A stretch of DNA of 64,000 nt from Arthrobacter sp. P2b (GTDB lineage Bacteria > Actinomycetota > Actinomycetes > Actinomycetales > Micrococcaceae): the NCBI RefSeq assembly GCF_900168295.1, contig NZ_FVZL01000002.1:310001-374000 (forward strand), written 5' to 3'. The position numbers were made by a program, and so were the translations under genes. Shown piece after piece: positions 30,677 through 38,645 of the stretch; position 1 is the first letter of the stretch; the number at the start of each line of letters is the position of its first letter. The notes beneath the pieces are model-generated. The model searched no databases. It had not been told where the DNA came from and was given only the letters and a program-made list of their open reading frames with translations.

Positions 30677-30706
30677 TGTGGCCGGTACCCTCGGGTACCG
30701 GCCACA
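30677..30706. terminator. Terminator downstream of rpsT
   Basis: A 14-bp perfect stem TGTGGCCGGTACCC/GGGTACCGGCCACA has a 2-base apex, followed by CATCTTT. It lies between convergent rpsT and holA. Confidence 0.8.
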
Positions 30707-30789
30707 CATCTTTAAGCATCAATAGGCAGCACCGTGAAGCGGGGCCGCAACGGGTCAGCGGCCCCCGCGTGCACGGGCGCGGGGACGCG

Positions 30790-31806
30790 TTACCTGCCCT
30801 GGACGGACATCGCTATCACCGTCACGGCATGCTCTACCGCATACACCGGGTCGCGGGACAATCCCTTGACCTGGGCGTCGGCTTCGGCAGTTGCCTGGAT
30901 GGAGCGGACCAGCCCCTCCGGTGTCCAGCGGCGGACGTCGCGTTGGGCCTGTTCCACCAGCCAGGGCTGCATTCCCAGTTCGGATGCGATCTGGGCTGAG
31001 GAACCGGAGGCTCCCGCCACCCGGGCTACGGTGCGCAGTTTGGCGGCGAGGGCTGCCACGAGCGGAACGGGGTCGGCGCCGGTAGCGAGTGCGTGGCGGA
31101 GCGTGGACAGCGCCAAGGGGCCGTTGCCTGCCATCGCGGCATCTGCCACCTTGAATGCGGTGGCCTCGATCCGCCCTCCGTAGTAGCGGTCCACCACTTC
31201 CGACGTCACTGTGGTGCCGGCGTCTGCCACCAGTTGGCTGCATGCGGCCGCGAGCTCGGAAAGGTTGGCTCCGACCGCGTTGACGAGGGCAAGGACGGCT
31301 TCCTGTTCAATGCGGCGCCCCGCGGCTTTGAATTCGGCGGAAACGAACGCCATCTTGTCGGCGTCCTTTTTCAGGGGCTGGCAGTCAACCACGGGCCAGC
31401 CGGCCTTCTTGATGGCGTCCAGGAGCTTTTTGCCGCGCGTTCCCCCGGCGTGCCGAAGGACCAGCACGGCGTCCGGTTCCGTATGGTCCAGGTACCGAAG
31501 GGCGTCAGCGAGGAAGGCGTCGTTCATGGCTTCGACGCCTTCCACCTCGATCAGTTTGCTTTCACCGAACAGTGACGGGCTGACCTGCATCAGCAGCGTC
31601 CCGGCCTCGTAGCCTGCCGCGTTGATGCGGCTCACTTCCACGTCCGGAGCCGCTGCCCGGACCTGCGAACGGATGGTGTCCATGGCCCTGATGCCCAGGT
31701 ATTCCTCAGGCCCGCTGACCAGGACGACGGCGGCAGGGGTTACGTCACGCCAGGTGGCGGCATTCGACGCCGGGGAACGGGTTGCTCGCTTTTGCGCAGC
31801 GGCCAT
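30790..31806 (-). CDS. holA: DNA polymerase III subunit delta
   Basis: The delta subunit opens the beta clamp within the clamp loader. The 338-residue product has the HolA N-terminal domain (VLVSGPEEYLGIRAMDTI), a central helical domain, and a C-terminal collar domain (LALSTLRHALATGADPVPLVAALAAKLR). As usual for delta it lacks a functional Walker A. Its start lies inside the 3' end of comEC with a 67-bp overlap in another frame. Confidence 0.92.
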   Translation of the reverse strand: MAAAQKRATRSPASNAATWRDVTPAAVVLVSGPEEYLGIRAMDTIRSQVRAAAPDVEVSRINAAGYEAGTLLMQVSPSLFGESKLIEVEGVEAMNDAFLADALRYLDHTEPDAVLVLRHAGGTRGKKLLDAIKKAGWPVVDCQPLKKDADKMAFVSAEFKAAGRRIEQEAVLALVNAVGANLSELAAACSQLVADAGTTVTSEVVDRYYGGRIEATAFKVADAAMAGNGPLALSTLRHALATGADPVPLVAALAAKLRTVARVAGASGSSAQIASELGMQPWLVEQAQRDVRRWTPEGLVRSIQATAEADAQVKGLSRDPVYAVEHAVTVIAMSVQGR

Positions 31807-33782
31807 CGGGGGTTCCTTCCGGAAAGTTTTGTGGAGTATCCCAGCCTGCCACGTCCCGGCCCGCGGTCAAAGCCGCAGCGGGCGCGGACGGCAGCGATGT
31901 GCCGCTCCAGCAGTGCAAGGAGCACCACCGTGTGCCGGTGCGAAGCGAGAACCAGGTCCATGGCCTGCCGGGGCCGGGCCACCGCCCACACGGCGGCCAC
32001 AGTCAGGACTGAAAAAAGCACCATGGACAGCAGCCCGGGCACGCCCTCGGGCCAGGCCAGGGCCGAGCCGGGAAGCCGGGCGGCGATCCGGGCCGTGCCG
32101 GCAACCCCGGCGCTGAACGTCCCCGCCACCGCGATCAGCACGGTGGCCAGCCAGGGTGCCAGGACAACGAGGGGAACGGCCGCTGTCCCCAGCAGCGTCA
32201 CGGGCGCCACCAGCGGCGAAGCGACCACGTTGGCCAGGAGCGAATACGTGGAGAACTGGGGCTGCAGCAGCACAATCACCGGCCCGCACAGCAGCTGGGC
32301 CGACAACGGGACCGCCACGGCTGCAGCTGCCCAGCGGGGAACTGCAGCAGGCGTCCATTCGATGATGCGCCGGCCCAGGACAATAATCCCGAGTGTCGCG
32401 AGAACCGACAGCAGGAAGCCGAAACTGCCGCCAAGCCCCGGGTCCAGGAGGAGTAATCCCATAACGGCCAGGCAGAGGAAGCTCAGTCCCCGGCCGGAGC
32501 GGCCTCCCGCCAACGCGGCCACCCCCACAGCCCCCATCAAGGCTGCCCGCAGGACACTCGCATCCGGGCCCACCAGCACCACGAACAGCCCCAATACCGT
32601 GAGGGCAACCGCCGCCGCAGGAATGCGCGGCAGGCGGAACCGCCGGCAGGCGAGCAGGACGGCACCGAGAACCAGGCTGCAGTTGGCCCCGCTGACCGCT
32701 GTCAGGTGCGTCATGCCCACCGCTTTCATGGAGTTCTCCAGCCCCTCATCCAGGGCGCTGGTATCCCCTGTGACCATTCCCGGGAGCAGGCCTGCGGCAT
32801 CAGGCGACAGGAAGGCCGAGGCCGCAACAAAACGCGTCCGCAAATCCTTGGCCGCGCCCTCCAGCCCCTCCCCGCCGGTGGGCATGCCCGGCGCGGATGA
32901 CGCGGTAAGGGTGCCTGCCTCCTGCCGCCCGGGGTCTGCGGGCCGGAGCTTTCCGGTGGCGCGCACGGATTGCCCGGGGACCAGCGTTGCCCAAGTGTCG
33001 CCGCCCATCACCACCAACTGCGCGCGGGTCCGGAGCAACATTCCGCCCGTGGTCACCTCCCGGGTCCAGACCGGAACCGACCAGCGCGCCGGCGGCCCTG
33101 CCTGCCCGGGCGCGTCCAAGGCACGCGGCGCCCCGGCCACCTCGACGACGGCCACAACGGACTTGCCCGAGGCTATGGCCGCGGCCAAGGGACCCTCGAA
33201 CCGCTGGCTTGATGCTGTGGACGAGTGTGCTGCGGCGGCAGCGGCCAGCACGCAGGCCACAGCAGTGGTGGCGAGGAAGCTTCGCCTGGCAGGTGTGCGG
33301 CCGGCGAGCCGTGAAAGCCGAACCAGCAGAAGTGCCGCCAGGGCAAGCAACCCGATACACAGCACAGCCAGGACAGACGGCGTCAGCCACAGCCCCGCGA
33401 TGGATGCACCCCAGACCATGGCAGTCGGCAACGCAAGGCGCACGTCGGTGCGGCGCCGCGGGGCCTCACTGCCGGCGTCGTTCCCCTGTCCCGCCCCCTT
33501 GGCGCCGGCCCGCTCCCGGGCGAATTCAGAAAGCCTTCCGCCGTATTCACGGAAATCCCCGCGATGTGGCCCTGCGGGGCGGGCCGCCCACCGTCCCGAA
33601 GGGCGCTGCCCCGAATGGCCGGCCGGGGCATCCCGGGCAGGCAAAGGGGCCCGGTCCCCTCCCGCGCCCACTTCGACGGAGGGAGCATCAGCCGCCCCGC
33701 CCCGGACGGCTGACTCCACGTAGCGGCTCCAGGGGCTGGGCCTCCGCTGCCCTCCGCCGCTGCGCATCCGGCTGCCGTTCAT
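31740..33782 (-). CDS. comEC: ComEC/Rec2-family DNA uptake channel protein
   Basis: This 680-residue membrane protein has an N-terminal disordered tail of about 110 residues rich in Arg, Gly and Pro, then several membrane helices, a DUF4131-like region and the Competence core (THLTAVSGANCSLVLGAVL). ComEC homologues form the inner-membrane channel for transforming DNA. The C-terminal metallo-beta-lactamase-like domain of longer ComEC proteins appears to be missing, since the protein ends shortly after the last helices. It sits in comEA-comEC-holA order. Whether the organism is naturally competent cannot be told. Confidence 0.9.
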   Translation of the reverse strand: MNGSRMRSGGGQRRPSPWSRYVESAVRGGAADAPSVEVGAGGDRAPLPARDAPAGHSGQRPSGRWAARPAGPHRGDFREYGGRLSEFARERAGAKGAGQGNDAGSEAPRRRTDVRLALPTAMVWGASIAGLWLTPSVLAVLCIGLLALAALLLVRLSRLAGRTPARRSFLATTAVACVLAAAAAAHSSTASSQRFEGPLAAAIASGKSVVAVVEVAGAPRALDAPGQAGPPARWSVPVWTREVTTGGMLLRTRAQLVVMGGDTWATLVPGQSVRATGKLRPADPGRQEAGTLTASSAPGMPTGGEGLEGAAKDLRTRFVAASAFLSPDAAGLLPGMVTGDTSALDEGLENSMKAVGMTHLTAVSGANCSLVLGAVLLACRRFRLPRIPAAAVALTVLGLFVVLVGPDASVLRAALMGAVGVAALAGGRSGRGLSFLCLAVMGLLLLDPGLGGSFGFLLSVLATLGIIVLGRRIIEWTPAAVPRWAAAAVAVPLSAQLLCGPVIVLLQPQFSTYSLLANVVASPLVAPVTLLGTAAVPLVVLAPWLATVLIAVAGTFSAGVAGTARIAARLPGSALAWPEGVPGLLSMVLFSVLTVAAVWAVARPRQAMDLVLASHRHTVVLLALLERHIAAVRARCGFDRGPGRGRLGYSTKLSGRNPRWPLRKSEQPVPRRRMPPPGVT

Positions 33783-33795
33783 GGCCTGTCCCGCT

Positions 33796-34734
33796 TCATA
33801 CGGTCACCAGGGGCAGCAACGCCTCAAGCATCTTGGGCCCCACGCCGTCAACGGCATCCAGTTCCTCGATGTTCTTGAACGCTCCGTGTTCCTTGCGCCA
33901 GTCAACGATCCGCTGGGCCAGCACCGGACCCACCTTGGGCAGGGCATCTAATTCGGCGGCCTCCGCCGTGTTGATATTGATCTTCGCTCCTGCCGGTGCG
34001 CCCGCAGCCCCACCGGTGCCGGCACCGGGATCAGGGGTCCCTGCACTCTCCGGTCCCGCCGGAGCTGCTTCCCCGTGCCGCGGGACGTGGATCTTCTGGG
34101 CGTCCTCGACAACAAGGGCAAGGTTGAGGCGGTTCAGGTCGGCATCCGGGGTTCCGCCCCCGGCGGCCGCGATGGCCTCGTGGACACGGCTTCCGGCGGG
34201 CAGGTGGACCACGCCCGGGCTGGCCACGGCACCGGCGACATGGACCACCACCGTGCCGGAGACCGGAGCACGGGCCGAGGGATCCCCTCCCCCAGGCTCC
34301 ACGCCACCGCCAGGCTGCGCGTCGGCCTCCGGCTCCCCGGCACCTTCTTCCGCTGCGTCCCCGCCTGTCGCTTCGGTTCCGCCCGGACTGATTCCGCTCA
34401 GGGGCAGGATTTCCGGCCGCCCGGATGCGGTCTGCCACCAGAACAGCGCCCCCGCAGCTACGGCAAGGATTCCCAGGAGGATGGCGACGCGCATGCCCAC
34501 CCGCCACCGCAGCGCGGGCCCCACCTTCGAGGAGCCAAGAGATTCGGGGCCTTCACCGTTCCCGTGCCCCTCGTGGCCGTCCGAGTCCCCCTGCTCCGGG
34601 CCCAGGTATTCAAACGCCTGCTCCCCGCGCCCTTCCAGCAGGAGGCCCCCGGGGCCGGGCCCAAGGGTGGCCTGCAGCCTGTCCCTGGCATGGCGCGCCT
34701 GATGACCTGCTGCTCCAGCATCCCGGCGTGACAT
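33796..34734 (-). CDS. comEA: ComEA-like helix-hairpin-helix DNA-binding protein
   Basis: This 312-residue protein has an acidic N-terminal region, one membrane helix near residues 85-101, a Glu/Gly/Ala-rich linker, an SLBB-like domain (VVHVAGAVASPGVVHLPAGSRV) and a C-terminal double helix-hairpin-helix (ELDALPKVGPVLAQRI and LDAVDGVGPKMLEAL). This is the standard ComEA layout: a membrane-anchored extracytoplasmic DNA receptor. comEC follows 13 bp downstream. Confidence 0.92.
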   Translation of the reverse strand: MSRRDAGAAGHQARHARDRLQATLGPGPGGLLLEGRGEQAFEYLGPEQGDSDGHEGHGNGEGPESLGSSKVGPALRWRVGMRVAILLGILAVAAGALFWWQTASGRPEILPLSGISPGGTEATGGDAAEEGAGEPEADAQPGGGVEPGGGDPSARAPVSGTVVVHVAGAVASPGVVHLPAGSRVHEAIAAAGGGTPDADLNRLNLALVVEDAQKIHVPRHGEAAPAGPESAGTPDPGAGTGGAAGAPAGAKININTAEAAELDALPKVGPVLAQRIVDWRKEHGAFKNIEELDAVDGVGPKMLEALLPLVTV

Positions 34735-34783
34735 GCCTTCACGCTAGGTACACCCGGCCACGCGGCAACAGGACCGGCGGCGG

Positions 34784-35761
34784 CTATGTGGACAGTTGCG
34801 CCGCATCAGCCCCGGCAGGTTCCTGGCCCACGATGACGGCCAGGACCCCCAGCCCCGCATGCGCGGCCAGCACGGCCGGCAGGGAACTGATCTGGGCTGG
34901 CGGGCAGTGGGGCAGCGCCGCTGACAGCCGGACGGCCAGGCTTTCGGCTTCCTCAGGGTTTCCGAAGTGGTGGACGGCCAGCCGCACGGCCCCAATCCGT
35001 GCTTCCGCCTCGGCAGCAACGATTTCCTCCAGGCGCGCCACTGCCTTGGCCGCTGAACGCACTTTTTCCAGCGGAACGATCTTGCCGTCATCGACCGCGA
35101 GAATCGGCTTGATGGCGAGCATGGTTCCCACCAGGGAGGCCGCGGCGCCGATCCGTCCGCCGCGGCGGAGCTGCTCAAGGCTGGGCACGTAAAAATACAC
35201 TTTGGTGCGGGCAGCCTGGCTTGCTGCGGCAGCAGCGGTCCCGGCTGCGTCCGCACCTGTTGCCGCGGCGGCCACTCCGGCCTGTACCGCCATACCCAGG
35301 GCCATGCCGACGGTGCGTGAGTCAACCACTTCCACGGGAATGTCCACCCGCGCAGCAGCGAGCCGCGCGGCGTCAGCCGTGCCGGAAAGTTCCCCGGAGA
35401 TGTGGATGGACACGACGGCCTCGTATCCCAACCGCCGGGCGGCACGGTAGGCATTTTCGAACTGGCCCGGGGAAGGCCTCGACGTCTTCACCGCCTTTCC
35501 TGCGGCCAGGGCCAGCGCGATGGTCTCGAGGATGTCGTCTTCGCCCTCGCCGTAAATTTCCGCGCCCACCATCACGGGCATCGGAATGACCGTCAGCAGT
35601 CCCTCTGCTCCGAGCCCGTTCACCCACTCCGCCGGCAGTGCAGCAGCGGAGTCGGTCACCACCGCGGTGCGTACGACGGCGGCTCCCGGCCTGGGTGGGG
35701 GGCGGAGGCCCGCCAGGCGCGCACGGAACCAGGTCCAGGCGGCGGTGTTTCTCTCGGGCAA
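34784..35761 (-). CDS. DegV family fatty-acid-binding protein
   Basis: This 325-residue protein has the DegV pattern: AVVTDSAAALP near residue 33, TSRPSPGQFENAYR, SIHISGELSGTADAA and VVDSRTVGMALG. DegV/FakB proteins bind a fatty acid and present it to a kinase for phosphorylation. No FakA kinase gene is adjacent. The first 29 residues may be dispensable, since a GTG at the start of VRTAVVTDS fits the family start better. It lies between leuS and comEA on the same strand. Confidence 0.88.
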   Translation of the reverse strand: MPERNTAAWTWFRARLAGLRPPPRPGAAVVRTAVVTDSAAALPAEWVNGLGAEGLLTVIPMPVMVGAEIYGEGEDDILETIALALAAGKAVKTSRPSPGQFENAYRAARRLGYEAVVSIHISGELSGTADAARLAAARVDIPVEVVDSRTVGMALGMAVQAGVAAAATGADAAGTAAAAASQAARTKVYFYVPSLEQLRRGGRIGAAASLVGTMLAIKPILAVDDGKIVPLEKVRSAAKAVARLEEIVAAEAEARIGAVRLAVHHFGNPEEAESLAVRLSAALPHCPPAQISSLPAVLAAHAGLGVLAVIVGQEPAGADAAQLST

Positions 35762-35782
35762 GTGGCCTCCTGGTGTCGGTGA

Positions 35783-35811
35783 CCGGCCACCGGAATTGTT
35801 CCGGTGGCCGG
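35783..35811 (-). terminator. Hairpin downstream of leuS
   Basis: A 13-bp perfect stem CCGGCCACCGGAA/TTCCGGTGGCCGG has a 3-base loop between the leuS stop and the degV start. There is no U-run. Confidence 0.65.
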
Positions 35812-35828
35812 AGCCGGCTTGCTGGATG

Positions 35829-38357
35829 CTAGGCCGGGACGATGTTCACCAGTTTAGGTGCGCGGACAATAACGGTGCGGATGCCGCGGCCGTCGAGGGC
35901 GCGCTGGACGTTTTCACTGGCCAGGGCCTGTTCACGCAGTGCGTCCTCGCTGATGTCCGGGGAGACTTCGAGCCTGTCGCGGACCTTGCCCTGAACCTGG
36001 ACGACGGCGGTGACGGTCGCCTGGACCAGCAGCGCCTCATCGTGGGCAGGCCAGCCGGCGTTCGCGACGGAAGCCGGGTGGCCCAGGACGTTCCACATGT
36101 CCTCGGCCGTGTACGGCGCGAAGAGGCTGAGGATGACGGCAACGGCCTCGGCAGCCTCGCGGACAGCAGGATCGGCCCCGCCTGCGCCGGCGTCGATGGT
36201 CTTGCGGGTCGCGTTGACCAGCTCCATCAGCTTGGCCACCACCACGTTGAACTTGTTGTTGTCCAGCAGCGCCGCGGCATCGGCAATGGTGCGGTGCGTG
36301 ACGGAGCGCAGCGCCCGGTCACCGGCCGCGGGGTCAACACCGGGCTGGCTGGTGACGTCCTGCGCAAGCCGCCAGGCCCGGGCCAGGAACTTCGCGGAGC
36401 CCGACGGCGACACGTCCGCCCAGTCGACGTCGTCCTCCGGCGGGGAGGCGAAGATCATGGTCAGGCGGACGGCGTCCACGCCGTACTTGTCCAGCTGCTC
36501 GCCGAGGTCAACACCGTTGCCCAGTGACTTGCTCATGGCCTTGCCGCCGTTGAGCACCTGGCCCTGGTTCAGCAGGGCGCTGAACGGCTCGTCGGCGTCG
36601 ATCATGCCGAGGTCGTGGATGACCTTGGTGAAGAACCGCGCGTACAGCAGGTGCAGGATGGCGTGCTCCACGCCGCCCACGTACTGTCCCACCGGCATCC
36701 AGTCGTTGATCTTCTCCGGATCGAAGGGACCCTCCGTGTACTGCGGCGACACAAAACGCAGGAAGTACCAGGACGAGTCCACGAACGTGTCCATGGTGTC
36801 GGTGTCCCGCTTGGCAGGTCCGTGGCAGTTGGGGCATTCAACGTTGACCCAGGCCTCGGCGGCAGCCAGCGGGGATGTCCCCTTCGGCGACAGGTCCTCG
36901 CCGCGGAGGTCAGCCGGGAGCGTGACGGGCAGCTGCTCGTCCGGAACTGCTACCTCGCCGCAGGCGGGGCAGTGGATGATCGGGATGGGGGTGCCCCAGA
37001 AGCGCTGGCGGCTCAGCAGCCAGTCGCGCAGGCGGAAGTTGACGAACTTCTCGCCCGTGCCCTGCTTTTCCAGGATGGCGATGGCGGCGGGGATGGCTTC
37101 GGACTTGGGCAGGCCGTCCAGATCGCCGGAGTTGATCAGTGTCCCCTCCCCTGTAGTGGCGGTGCCGGATACTGCAGGGTCCTCCTCGCCGGTGTCCAGG
37201 ACGGCGCGCACGGGAAGGTCGAACTTGCGGGCGAAGTCGAGGTCGCGCTGGTCATGGGCGGGGACGGCCATGATGGCGCCCGTGCCGTAGTCAGCCAGGA
37301 CGTAATCGGCGGCCCAGACGGGAAGCTTCTCCCCGTTCAGCGGGTTCACGGCATACCGGCCGGTGAAGACGCCGGTCTTTTCCCGTTCTGTGGACTGGCG
37401 CTCGATTTCGGTGAGGGCCTTGACCTTCTCGCGGTATTCGTCCAGGGCAGCGGCGTGCTCCTCCGTAACGAGCTCGACGGCGAGTGGCGCGTCGGCCGCC
37501 ACCACGAAGAACGTGGCGCCGTACAGCGTGTCCGGGCGGGTGGTGAAGACCGTGACGTCCTTGGCGGGCTTGCCGCCGTCGGCCTCGATCACAAAGTTGA
37601 CGTGGGCACCTTCGGAGCGGCCGATCCAGTTCTTCTGCATGGCCAGGACCCGCTCGGGCCAGTGACCCCGCAGCTCTTCCATGTCATCCAGCAGCCGGTC
37701 GGCGTAATCGGTGATCTTGAAGTACCACTGGTTCAGCGACTTCTTGGTGACCGTGGTGCCGCAGCGCTCGCAGGCTCCGTTGACAACCTGCTCGTTCGCA
37801 AGGACAGTCTGGTCCTTCGGGCACCAGTTGACTGGCGAGTCCTTCCGGTACGCCAAACCGCGCTCGTAGAACCGTTTGAAGAGCCACTGCGTCCAGCGGT
37901 AGTACTCGGGGTCCGAGGTGTGCAGCCGGCGCGACCAGTCAGCCGAGATGGCGTAGCGCTTGAAGGACGCCGCCTGGGTGTCGATGTTCGCGTAGGTCCA
38001 CTCGCTCGGGTGGGCGTTGCGCTTGATGGCGGCGTTCTCAGCAGGCAGCCCGAAGGAGTCCCAGCCGATCGGGTGGAGCACGTCGTAGCCCTGCTGGCGC
38101 AGGTAGCGTGCCACCACGTCCCCCATGGCGAACGCTTCGGCGTGGCCCATGTGCAGGTCACCCGACGGGTAGGGGAACATGTCCAGTACGTACCGGCGTT
38201 CCCGTGATCCGTCGTCGACAGGGGTAAAGACCTTCAGGTCTTCCCACACCTGGGGCCATTTGGCCTCCATGGCCGTGAAGCTGTAGGTGCCCTCCTCGGG
38301 CCCATCCGCCGCCACTGTTGCTGCTGTTCCGGTCTCTGTCTCCGGCTGAACGCCCAC
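35829..38357 (-). CDS. leuS: Leucyl-tRNA synthetase
   Basis: This class I synthetase charges tRNA-Leu. The 842-residue product has HMGH at residues 69-72 ([12 protein letters not shown]), the CP1 editing domain ([14 protein letters not shown]), KMSKS as [10 protein letters not shown], and a C-terminal anticodon-binding domain. The start is taken as GTG at 38357 with AGAGGG upstream; the frame is open to 38462, but that part overlaps the leader terminator region. Expression is probably controlled by the leader peptide at 38507-38533 and the hairpin at 38450-38471. Confidence 0.95.
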   Translation of the reverse strand: MGVQPETETGTAATVAADGPEEGTYSFTAMEAKWPQVWEDLKVFTPVDDGSRERRYVLDMFPYPSGDLHMGHAEAFAMGDVVARYLRQQGYDVLHPIGWDSFGLPAENAAIKRNAHPSEWTYANIDTQAASFKRYAISADWSRRLHTSDPEYYRWTQWLFKRFYERGLAYRKDSPVNWCPKDQTVLANEQVVNGACERCGTTVTKKSLNQWYFKITDYADRLLDDMEELRGHWPERVLAMQKNWIGRSEGAHVNFVIEADGGKPAKDVTVFTTRPDTLYGATFFVVAADAPLAVELVTEEHAAALDEYREKVKALTEIERQSTEREKTGVFTGRYAVNPLNGEKLPVWAADYVLADYGTGAIMAVPAHDQRDLDFARKFDLPVRAVLDTGEEDPAVSGTATTGEGTLINSGDLDGLPKSEAIPAAIAILEKQGTGEKFVNFRLRDWLLSRQRFWGTPIPIIHCPACGEVAVPDEQLPVTLPADLRGEDLSPKGTSPLAAAEAWVNVECPNCHGPAKRDTDTMDTFVDSSWYFLRFVSPQYTEGPFDPEKINDWMPVGQYVGGVEHAILHLLYARFFTKVIHDLGMIDADEPFSALLNQGQVLNGGKAMSKSLGNGVDLGEQLDKYGVDAVRLTMIFASPPEDDVDWADVSPSGSAKFLARAWRLAQDVTSQPGVDPAAGDRALRSVTHRTIADAAALLDNNKFNVVVAKLMELVNATRKTIDAGAGGADPAVREAAEAVAVILSLFAPYTAEDMWNVLGHPASVANAGWPAHDEALLVQATVTAVVQVQGKVRDRLEVSPDISEDALREQALASENVQRALDGRGIRTVIVRAPKLVNIVPA

Positions 38358-38449
38358 TGCTGCCCTCTTCTGTTCTGTTACGGCATCTGTGCTGCCATAA
38401 CGGCCTGATCCTCCTGCTGCCGGACCGGAAAAACTCCCGGACACACAAA

Positions 38450-38471
38450 AGCCCCTCACCATGGAGGGGCT
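38450..38471 (-). terminator. Rho-independent attenuator in the leuS leader
   Basis: On the minus strand AGCCCCTC pairs with GAGGGGCT around a 6-base loop and is followed directly by TTTT. It lies 36 bp after the leader-peptide stop and about 92 bp before the leuS start. It is not at the end of any gene, so it fits an attenuator that aborts leuS transcription. Confidence 0.8.
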
Positions 38472-38506
38472 GCCGCTCAGCTGTCCGTGTCCCGGACACC
38501 TGGCGG

Positions 38507-38533
38507 CTAACTAAGCAGAAGGATCGCACGCAT
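38507..38533 (-). CDS. leuS leader peptide, MRAILLLS
   Basis: This 8-residue ORF has three consecutive Leu codons (CTT CTG CTT) just before Ser and stop. A TANNNT hexamer (TAAAGT, 38545-38540) ends six bases before its ATG, which suggests a leaderless transcript starting at or next to the ATG. GCCGC right after the stop can pair with GCGGC just ahead of the terminator stem, so ribosome position could switch folding. The start and Leu run closely resemble the leuA leader (MRAELLLL). Confidence 0.82.
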   Translation of the reverse strand: MRAILLLS

Positions 38534-38645
38534 GGAACTACTTTAGCGCACCGAAGCATCGCGGTGCCGCCGCATGCGCGGCCCTGTCCGGCGCGGCAGC
38601 GCAGGAATACACTGGGGTCCGCGAGGCAACAACTGATCCGGACCG

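Noticed and set aside
31792..33723. Plus-strand frame of 643 codons across comEC
   Set aside because: Ala/Arg/Thr/Pro-rich mirror of a membrane protein; no ribosome binding site or family pattern.
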